58,623 nt of DNA from Frankia sp. AgB1.9 (GTDB taxonomy: Bacteria > Actinomycetota > Actinomycetes > Frankiales > Frankiaceae): NCBI RefSeq assembly GCF_016786355.1, contig NZ_JADWYX010000055.1:1-58623 (forward strand). The letters are read 5' to 3'. Below the pieces are notes generated by a model. That model did not search any database. It had not been told where the DNA came from and saw only the letters and a list, made by a program, of their open reading frames with translations. How positions within the stretch are numbered: position 1 is the stretch's first letter; every line of letters starts with the position of its first letter. Of the stretch, positions 49,767-55,607 are shown piece after piece. Position numbers and translations under genes: made by a program.

Positions 49767-49816
49767 GAAACCGATCGGTTTACTGTCGGAGTCGACCACG
49801 GAAACCGATCGGTTTC
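49767..49816. promoter_or_regulatory. Two TetR-type operator palindromes
   Basis: AAACCGATCGGTTT occurs twice, at 49768-49781 and inside the perfect GAAACCGATCGGTTTC at 49801-49816. The centres are 34 bp apart, about three helical turns, in the TetR/SDR divergent promoter. Confidence 0.85.
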
Positions 49817-49867
49817 CCGGGTGTCGGTGGCGGGAGCCGCCCGCCGCCCGGGGACAAGGAGCTGGCC

Positions 49868-50569
49868 ATGACCTCTCTCGAAGGCGCCGTCGTACTCGTC
49901 ACCGGCGGAAACCGCGGGCTCGGGCGCGCGTTCGTCGACGCCGCGTTCGACCGGGGCGCCCGCAAGGTCTACGCGACCGCCCGCGACCCGCGCACCGTCA
50001 CCCACCCGCACGCCGTCCCGCTGGCCCTGGAGGTGACCGACCCGGCCGCCGTCGCCGCCGCGGCCGCCGCGGCGGGTGACGTGACGATCCTGGTGAACAA
50101 CGCCGGCGGTTACCTCGGCGTGCCGTTCCTCGACGGCGACCTGGCCGACGTCCGCCGCGAGTTCGAGACGAACTTCTACGGCCCGCTGCTCGTCACCCGG
50201 GCGTTCGCCCCGGTGCTGGCGGCGAACGGCGGCGGCCACCTGCTGAACGTCGCCTCGGTGCTGTCCTGGTACGCGCAGGGCGGCTCGTACGCGGCGTCGA
50301 AGGCCGCCCTGTGGTCGCTGACCCAGTCGCTGCGCGCCGAGCTGCGGCCCCGCGGGATCGCGGTGACCGGCCTGCACGTCGGCTACATCGACACCGACAT
50401 GGCCGCGAACGTCGACGCCCCGAAGGCCGACCCGCGCGTCGTCGCGGATCTCGCGCTCGACGGCGTCGAGGCCGGCGCGTTCGAGGTCCTCGCCGACGAC
50501 ACGACCCGCCACGTCAAGGCCGCCCTCTCGGCGGACCCGTCCGTCCTCTACCCGGAGCTCGTCGCGTAG
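49868..50569 (+). CDS. Short-chain dehydrogenase/reductase
   Basis: A 233-residue classical SDR. VVLVTGGNRGLGRAFVDAAF is the cofactor motif, VTILVNNAGGYLG the NNAG, and SYAASKAALWSLTQ the active-site YxxxK. The Arg-rich RGARKVYATARDP suggests NADPH. The ATG at 49868 follows AAGGAG. It is divergent from TetR and under the paired palindromes; it probably reduces a small carbonyl compound that induces it. Confidence 0.92.
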   Translation: MTSLEGAVVLVTGGNRGLGRAFVDAAFDRGARKVYATARDPRTVTHPHAVPLALEVTDPAAVAAAAAAAGDVTILVNNAGGYLGVPFLDGDLADVRREFETNFYGPLLVTRAFAPVLAANGGGHLLNVASVLSWYAQGGSYAASKAALWSLTQSLRAELRPRGIAVTGLHVGYIDTDMAANVDAPKADPRVVADLALDGVEAGAFEVLADDTTRHVKAALSADPSVLYPELVA

Positions 50570-50610
50570 CCGGCACCAGGGTGGAACCCAGAACACCGAG
50601 GCCAGGATGC

Positions 50611-50870
50611 TCAGCGTTTGACGCGGTTGCGGACGGCGAGCAGGGAGAAGCCGAGGAACAGCGGTCCCAACAGCCGGGCGGAGATGTCGATGTACCGGCC
50701 CGCGGTGGTGAGCTCGTCGTCGGAGTCGCGGAAGATGGCCGCGTTGAGCGCGATCTCGACGGCCATCCCGATCCGGTCGCCGAACTGCGTGGTGGGGTCA
50801 CGCTGATGGATGGTCACCGCGATCGGCCGCGGGCCGGACTGGGCGGTCAGGGTGGCCGGGCGCGCGGGGG
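50611..50870 (-). pseudogene. C-terminal fragment of an unknown protein, cut at a poly-G/C tract
   Basis: The reading from about 50870 to the TGA at 50611 is RIGMAVEIALNAAIFRDSDD, then ELTTAGRYIDISARLLGPLF and LGFSLLAVRNRVKR. It has one hydrophobic segment (LLGPLFLGFSLLAV). Coding signal ends in the homopolymer at 50878-50916. Either the gene was truncated or the assembly is broken there. I do not recognise the family with certainty; it looks like the end of a membrane protein. Confidence 0.45.
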
Positions 50871-50877
50871 TGGGCGG

Positions 50878-50916
50878 GCGGGGGGGGGGGGGCCCCCCCC
50901 CCCCGCCCCCCCCCCC
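50878..50916. other. Internal poly-G/poly-C tract, possible assembly artefact
   Basis: A run of about 14 G is followed by about 13 C and more C-rich sequence. It resembles the tract at the left end of the window. It separates a truncated minus-strand coding fragment from the terminator of the neighbouring operon, so the join may be false. Confidence 0.55.
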
Positions 50917-50923
50917 GCCCCGA

Positions 50924-50971
50924 GGCCCTCTGGCGGTCGTAGAACGGCTACGGACACGGCCCCAGAGGGCC
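50924..50971. terminator. Terminator-like hairpin after the substrate-binding protein gene
   Basis: GGCCCTCTGG (50924-50933) and CCAGAGGGCC (50962-50971) are perfect 10-bp arms with a 28-base loop. It sits directly after the stop of the substrate-binding gene (minus strand). The inner GGCCCTC/GAGGGCC is shared with the dispersed repeat family, so it may be a shortened member. Confidence 0.5.
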
Positions 50972-50975
50972 CTTG

Positions 50976-52232
50976 TCAGCCCGCGGGAATCGCGGTTCCG
51001 CACCATTGACCGTCGCTCGGTCCGGCCGTCCGCGGGATGGCTTCGAAGTCGGTGCCCGACCGGTTGACCTGGACGAAGAAGTAGCAGGTCTGGGAGCCGC
51101 CCGCGACCTTCTGGAGGTTCACCGGCCCGGGGATCAGACCCGCTCCGTCATAGTCGGTCACCTGGCGAAGCGCCTGGATGAACCCCGCCCGGGTCGGGCA
51201 GGCGCCGGCGGCCTCGAGTCCGCGGAGAAACAGGTCGGCGGTCACGTAGCTCGCCAGCGCGGACTCGTCGTCCGGCTCGACGATCTCGGGTGCGTAGGCC
51301 GCCATCGCCTTCCGGTAGGCGGCGAGCGCCGGCGAGTTCGACTGGAACGGCGCGTAGCCGACGACGACCGACATGCCGGCGACGAGGCCGCCGTACTCGT
51401 GGACAAGCTGCTGGTCATAGCCGTTGACTCCGAGCGTCATCCTGACCTGCGCGCCCTCACCGCGGGCCGCGATCAGGATCTTGGCGAGACTCGCGGCGGA
51501 CACCCCACCGATGATGGCGTCAGCCCGGGTGGTGACGATCTGCCTGGCGATGGCATCCGGGCTGTAGGTGTTCGTCGAGTAGTCGGCGGTGCCGACGATG
51601 GCGATGCCCTGCGAGGCGAAGCTGGCGGCGAGGGAGGCTGTCACTCGTCGCGAGGTGGCCAGGCTCGGGTCCTGTACGACGAAGGCGCGGGTGGCACCCT
51701 GCTGCTTACCGAACAGGCCGAATGTGGTGACGGCTCCGCCGCTGAAGGGAAAGGCGTCCGTGAACATGTTCGGCTGCTCGGCCCAGACGGGTTCGATGGC
51801 CAGCCCGGTGACGGGGACGCCCTGTGCGCTGAGGTAGGCGGCCGAGCCGGTGGCGACCGCGCTCTCCTCGACGACGCCGAAGACATTGGCGTTCTCGACC
51901 AAGGTGCGCGCGGCGGACAGGTTGGACGCCGGATCGGAGTGGTCGTCCGCCGGTACCAGGGTGATTCGGCGGCCGTGTATCCCGCCTGAGGCATTGGCCA
52001 GCCCGATCCGGGCGGTGACCGCGCTGCGAGCGTCCAGGAGACCGTTGGAAAGCAGGCCCGAGTCCGGATAGAGTAACCCGAGTTTCACCTCGTTCGCCGT
52101 TACACCCGGTGAGGCGCAGGTGTTCACGCTACTGCTGTTCGAGGTTGCCGCGCATCCCGTCGAGACCGCAGCCAAAGCCAGCGCCACGGCCGTGGCTGAG
52201 ACCTGGCGTAATCGCCGGCCGGTGGTCATCAT
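50976..52232 (-). CDS. Branched-chain amino acid-type ABC substrate-binding lipoprotein
   Basis: A 418-residue type I periplasmic-binding protein (LivK-like). The signal peptide ends with the lipobox AVSTGC (Cys27). VKLGLLYPDSGLLSNGLLDA opens the first lobe; GIHGRRITLVPADDHSDPAS and ATSRRVTASLAASFASQG follow. ATG ATG at 52232/52229 follows AAGGAGA. It is last in the leftward operon and supplies the missing receptor for the Liv-type transporter encoded upstream. The ligand is unlikely to be only amino acids, given the neighbouring dehydrogenase and kinase genes. Confidence 0.92.
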   Translation of the reverse strand: MMTTGRRLRQVSATAVALALAAVSTGCAATSNSSSVNTCASPGVTANEVKLGLLYPDSGLLSNGLLDARSAVTARIGLANASGGIHGRRITLVPADDHSDPASNLSAARTLVENANVFGVVEESAVATGSAAYLSAQGVPVTGLAIEPVWAEQPNMFTDAFPFSGGAVTTFGLFGKQQGATRAFVVQDPSLATSRRVTASLAASFASQGIAIVGTADYSTNTYSPDAIARQIVTTRADAIIGGVSAASLAKILIAARGEGAQVRMTLGVNGYDQQLVHEYGGLVAGMSVVVGYAPFQSNSPALAAYRKAMAAYAPEIVEPDDESALASYVTADLFLRGLEAAGACPTRAGFIQALRQVTDYDGAGLIPGPVNLQKVAGGSQTCYFFVQVNRSGTDFEAIPRTAGPSDGQWCGTAIPAG

Positions 52233-52268
52233 TCTCCTTGATTGTGACTGGGTTCCCGCGCCGACACC

Positions 52269-52344
52269 TTGACTACGGCCTCGGCCCTCCGGCGGTTGTC
52301 TTCGTTTGGCGTGACAACCGCCGGAGGGCCGAGACGACGATCAG
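52269..52344. repeat. Dispersed palindromic repeat, copy G (diverged outer ends)
   Basis: A perfect 21-bp inner stem, CTCGGCCCTCCGGCGGTTG… at 52280-52300 and its complement at 52313-52333, has a 12-base loop. Flanks TTGACTACGG and GACGACGATCAG keep the family ends only roughly. It lies within the operon, between the dehydrogenase and the binding-protein gene, so it may act as an mRNA stabiliser or attenuator. Confidence 0.65.
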
Positions 52345-52368
52345 CACCCCGTCCGAACGTCCGACGAA

Positions 52369-53214
52369 TCAGGGGCTGGTGACGCCGGCGTCGACGGGCA
52401 GGGTGATGCCGGTGATCGCGCGGGCGTCGTCGGAGACCAGCCAGAGGATCGCGTTGCTGACGTCGGCGGCGTCGAGGATGTTGATGGGCAACAGCCGCGG
52501 CGCGACGTCGAGGATCTTCGCGTTCTCGGGGTTGGCGTAGAGCTGGGCGAACTGCTCGTTCATCACCATCGGGGTGGCGACGCCCATCGGGTGCACGGAG
52601 TTGACCCGGATGCTGTGGCGCCCGAGCAGCTTGGCGTAGCCGCGCATCAGCCCGATCACGCCGTGCTTGGACGCGGTGTAGCCGGCGATGCCGCCGGTGC
52701 CGTCGAGCATGCCGGAAAGCCCGGCGGTCGAGCTGGTGATGACGATCGAACCGCCGTCGCCCTGGTCGATCATCGGTTGCGCGGTCACGCGGATCGTGTT
52801 GAAGACGCCGGTCATCATGACGCCGACCGCGTCGGCCCAGGTGCGGGCCGCGCCGTCGAGGTCCTCGCCCTCCTGGGCGATGTGGAGAATGCCGGCGTTC
52901 GCGAGCACGATGTCGATCCGCCCGAGCTCGGCGAGCGTCTCCTTGACGGCCCCGTCCATGGCGTGGATGTCACGGACGTCGGCGACGATCGGCAGGCAGC
53001 GCCCGCCCGCCTCCTTGACCAGCGCGACCGTCTCGTCCAGATCGGCGCGGGTGGACATCGGGTATGGGACGGTCTCGATCTGCTCCGCGATGTCGAGGGC
53101 CGCGATGTCGGCGCCCTCCCGGGCGAGCGCCACGGCGTGCGAGCGTCCCTGGCCACGGGCGGCGCCGGTGATGAACGCCACCTTGCCCTGAAGGCGACCG
53201 CTTCTCGGCGTCAT
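52369..53214 (-). CDS. Mycofactocin-type SDR family oxidoreductase
   Basis: A 281-residue SDR of the mycofactocin-coupled group. KVAFITGAARGQGRSHAVAL is the typical G-x-x-x-G-x-G with RGQGRSHAV; DIAALDIAEQ follows, then VLANAGIL. GYTASKHGVIGLM is the YxxxK, and RVNSVHPMGVATPM and an insert (NEQFAQLYANPENAK) are typical too. These enzymes hold NAD tightly and pass electrons to mycofactocin. They oxidise alcohols. No mft genes are in the window, so the cofactor system must be elsewhere. Its ATG is at 53214. Confidence 0.9.
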   Translation of the reverse strand: MTPRSGRLQGKVAFITGAARGQGRSHAVALAREGADIAALDIAEQIETVPYPMSTRADLDETVALVKEAGGRCLPIVADVRDIHAMDGAVKETLAELGRIDIVLANAGILHIAQEGEDLDGAARTWADAVGVMMTGVFNTIRVTAQPMIDQGDGGSIVITSSTAGLSGMLDGTGGIAGYTASKHGVIGLMRGYAKLLGRHSIRVNSVHPMGVATPMVMNEQFAQLYANPENAKILDVAPRLLPINILDAADVSNAILWLVSDDARAITGITLPVDAGVTSP

Positions 53215-53326
53215 GATGTGCCTTTCTGTACGAGGCCGGGCGAAATCAGCCGCCGGCCGGTCTGGAATCGGATCTGGAATTCGAAACGGAAGGAAAAGCG
53301 CCCGTCCCGATGACCTGGAGCCGCGG

Positions 53327-53653
53327 CTATTCGAGGAGCTCGTAGAAGCCGACGATCGAGGGAAGCCGGATCGCGTCGCTCAGCCGGATGCTGCCCGCCT
53401 CGGTCCGAATCCGTAGCTCTTCCATGGGAACAGCGAAGTCGTCGGCCTCGATCTCGTAAAGGATGACGTACGGCGGAATCCCCGGCGTACCCTTCATCGA
53501 GCCGGCCTCACGAACGTGGTAACGGCGGGCGGCGACGAATCCGGGGATGGCGCAGACGTCGGGGATGTGTTCCTCGTCGTACCAGCGGTTGTACTCGGCC
53601 TCTCGTTCGGGGCTCGCGGGGGTGGACTGCACCAGCAGAATTCCCTTGGGCAT
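53327..53653 (-). CDS. DUF4286/EthD-like dimeric alpha-beta barrel protein
   Basis: A 108-residue protein. ILLVQSTPASPEREAEYNRW then YDEEHIPDVCAIPGFVAARR is the pattern of ferredoxin-like dimeric barrels (DUF4286/EthD-like), with a conserved Tyr-Asp-x-x-His-Ile-Pro. Such proteins often sit in catabolic operons and may bind or isomerise pathway intermediates. It lies between the kinase-like and SDR genes, same strand, 54 and 112 bases away. Confidence 0.8.
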   Translation of the reverse strand: MPKGILLVQSTPASPEREAEYNRWYDEEHIPDVCAIPGFVAARRYHVREAGSMKGTPGIPPYVILYEIEADDFAVPMEELRIRTEAGSIRLSDAIRLPSIVGFYELLE

Positions 53654-53707
53654 GGCTCGCTCCAGACAGGTCGGGCGATCAGTGGCGGAGAGACGGCCTC
53701 GCGGTGG

Positions 53708-54805
53708 TCACTGGCCGACCGAGGCGAACACGTCGTGGTCGGCCGCGGCCGTGCCGAGCCGTTCCAGGAGCGCGGTGGTGATGGCCGGGTCGACCTTGAG
53801 CGTGATGGCCCAGAGGTAGAAGCCGTGGAGGATGCCGCGCCGGATGTCGTTCCAGGCCTGGTCCGGGTGTGGGGCCTCGACGCCTCCGGCCCGCAGCCGG
53901 TCGAGATAGTGCGCCAGCAGGTCCCGCTCGCAGCGCCTGCGGTCGGCCACGGTGAGCGCCGACGCGAGGTGATAGCCGACGTCGATGTACCAGGGCCCGC
54001 GCTGCACGAGCTGCCAGTCCAGGAAGGCGGGCCGGCCGGCGTCGTCACGGTAGACGTTCCCGATGTGCGGGTCCCCGTGGATGACCGTCCACGGCGCGGC
54101 GCCGGGCGCCAGAGCGGCCAGGGCGCGGTAGGACGCGACGAGCCGCTCGGCGTCGCGCGCCTCGGCGGGCACTTGGGCGCCGATGGCGCAGCCGAAGTTG
54201 CCGGCGATCTCGGGCAGGCCCCGGCCGAGCAGGTACGTCTCCAGGCGGGTGCGCAGCCAGCCGACATCGGCGAGGGAGGGATTGGCCCAGGTCGCGGCGT
54301 GCAGGGTGGCCAGCTGGTCGAGGCTGTCGGCGACCTGGTCGGGCGTGCAGTCGCTCAGCCCGTCGAGGAAGGTCGCGCCCTCGGCGACGACGTCCTCGGT
54401 GATGACGATGTTCTGCCCGGTGCGGGTGTCGACGTCCGCGAAGACGCTGCGCAGGGTGCGGACGCCGGTCCGGCCGGCCAGGTCCCGGTAGAAGCTGGTC
54501 TCGGGCACCCCGGCCGGACGGGCGGGCCGCCCGGTCTCGCCGAAGTAGCCCTTGGCACATAGGTACGGGGACAGGCCGTCCGGCACTCCGCCGGCGCATT
54601 CGACCTGGAACCGGGCGTTGGTGGAGACCCGGCTGACCACCGGGCCGGGTACGACTGCGGTGACCTCGATCCCCGGGTAGCGGGTACCCAGCGCCTCACT
54701 CAGCCAGCGCGGGGAAAGCACCTCGGCCAGGACGTCGGGCAACGCGACGCCGCTGCTGGTCGCTTCGGTGGGGACGCCTAAATCGGGCACGGTGGGTCCT
54801 CCCAT
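53708..54805 (-). CDS. APH-family phosphotransferase (EcKinase-like)
   Basis: A 365-residue kinase-like protein. VIHGDPHIGNVY is the catalytic loop (His-Gly-Asp…Asn) and PAFLDWQLVQRGPWYIDVGY the metal Asp segment (DWQ), which is typical of the ecdysteroid-kinase-like/DUF1679 subgroup. YLCAKGYFGE holds the ATP Lys. In bacteria such proteins accompany acyl-CoA, alcohol or steroid catabolic genes and may phosphorylate an alcohol. The ATG at 54805 is one base after the LivF stop. Confidence 0.87.
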   Translation of the reverse strand: MGGPTVPDLGVPTEATSSGVALPDVLAEVLSPRWLSEALGTRYPGIEVTAVVPGPVVSRVSTNARFQVECAGGVPDGLSPYLCAKGYFGETGRPARPAGVPETSFYRDLAGRTGVRTLRSVFADVDTRTGQNIVITEDVVAEGATFLDGLSDCTPDQVADSLDQLATLHAATWANPSLADVGWLRTRLETYLLGRGLPEIAGNFGCAIGAQVPAEARDAERLVASYRALAALAPGAAPWTVIHGDPHIGNVYRDDAGRPAFLDWQLVQRGPWYIDVGYHLASALTVADRRRCERDLLAHYLDRLRAGGVEAPHPDQAWNDIRRGILHGFYLWAITLKVDPAITTALLERLGTAAADHDVFASVGQ

Positions 54806-54806
54806 G

Positions 54807-55607
54807 TCAGGCCTGCTCGGGGGTGAGGTCCGGCTGGGGGAGGGTGCCGAGGTAGGCGGCCTCCAGCCGGTCGGGGTGGGTGGCCAGCTCCGCGGCCTGG
54901 TCGCGCAGCACGATCCGGCCCCGGTTGAGCACCGCGGCGTGGTCCGCCGCCTGCAGGGCGAGGCCGACGTGCTGCTCGACGATGACGACGGCGCAACCGT
55001 GGCCGGAGGCGATCCGGCTGATCGCGGCGAACAGGGACTCGACGATGAGCGGGGCCAGGCCCATGCTGAGCTCGTCGACGAGCAGCACCCGCGGCCGCTG
55101 GACCAGCGCGCGGGCCAAGGCGAGCATCTGCTGCTCGCCGCCGGACAGCGCGCCGGCCGGCACCCGCCAGCGTTTCTCCAGGTCGGGGAAGGTCTCCAGC
55201 ATCGACCGGGGTTTCGGGCCGCGCCGGGGGGCCGCCACCCGGAGGTTCTCCTCGACGGTCAGGCCCGTGAACAGGGCCCGGTTGTCGGGGACCAGGACGA
55301 TCCCGGCCCGGTTGGCGGCGGTCGCGCGCCCGGGACGCAGCGGCTCGCCGTCGACGGCGACGTCGCCGGACTGCGCGCGCAGCAGTCCGGCGAGGGTCAG
55401 CAGCAGGGTGCTCTTGCCGGCGCCGTTGGGCCCGAGCAGAGCCAGGACCTCCCCGGCGCCGACGGTCAGGTCGACGTCCCGGAAGACCGCGTTCGATCCG
55501 CGCCCGCCGGCCAGGCCACGGCAGACGAGCCTCGGCCCGGGGGCACCGTCGTAGGCGGGTGCGGCGGCGGCGTCGGCCGGCTCGGTCGTCGTGGTCGGGC
55601 TGGTCAT
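54807..55607 (-). CDS. livF: Branched-chain-type ABC transporter ATP-binding protein LivF
   Basis: A 266-residue ATPase. Walker A is GPNGAGKST, signature LSGGEQQMLALARAL, Walker B VLLVDELSMGLAP and H-switch IVEQHVGLALQAAD. These are the LivF signatures (DELSMGLAP, EQ at the switch). An N-terminal Thr/Ala-rich extension of about 25 residues precedes the domain. It overlaps the fused permease/ATPase gene by ATGA (55604-55607). Confidence 0.93.
   Translation of the reverse strand: MTSPTTTTEPADAAAAPAYDGAPGPRLVCRGLAGGRGSNAVFRDVDLTVGAGEVLALLGPNGAGKSTLLLTLAGLLRAQSGDVAVDGEPLRPGRATAANRAGIVLVPDNRALFTGLTVEENLRVAAPRRGPKPRSMLETFPDLEKRWRVPAGALSGGEQQMLALARALVQRPRVLLVDELSMGLAPLIVESLFAAISRIASGHGCAVVIVEQHVGLALQAADHAAVLNRGRIVLRDQAAELATHPDRLEAAYLGTLPQPDLTPEQA

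Noticed and set aside
50881..50916. Poly-G/C run as a biological G-quadruplex element
   Set aside because: Similar runs occur at both window ends, so an artefact is the simpler explanation.
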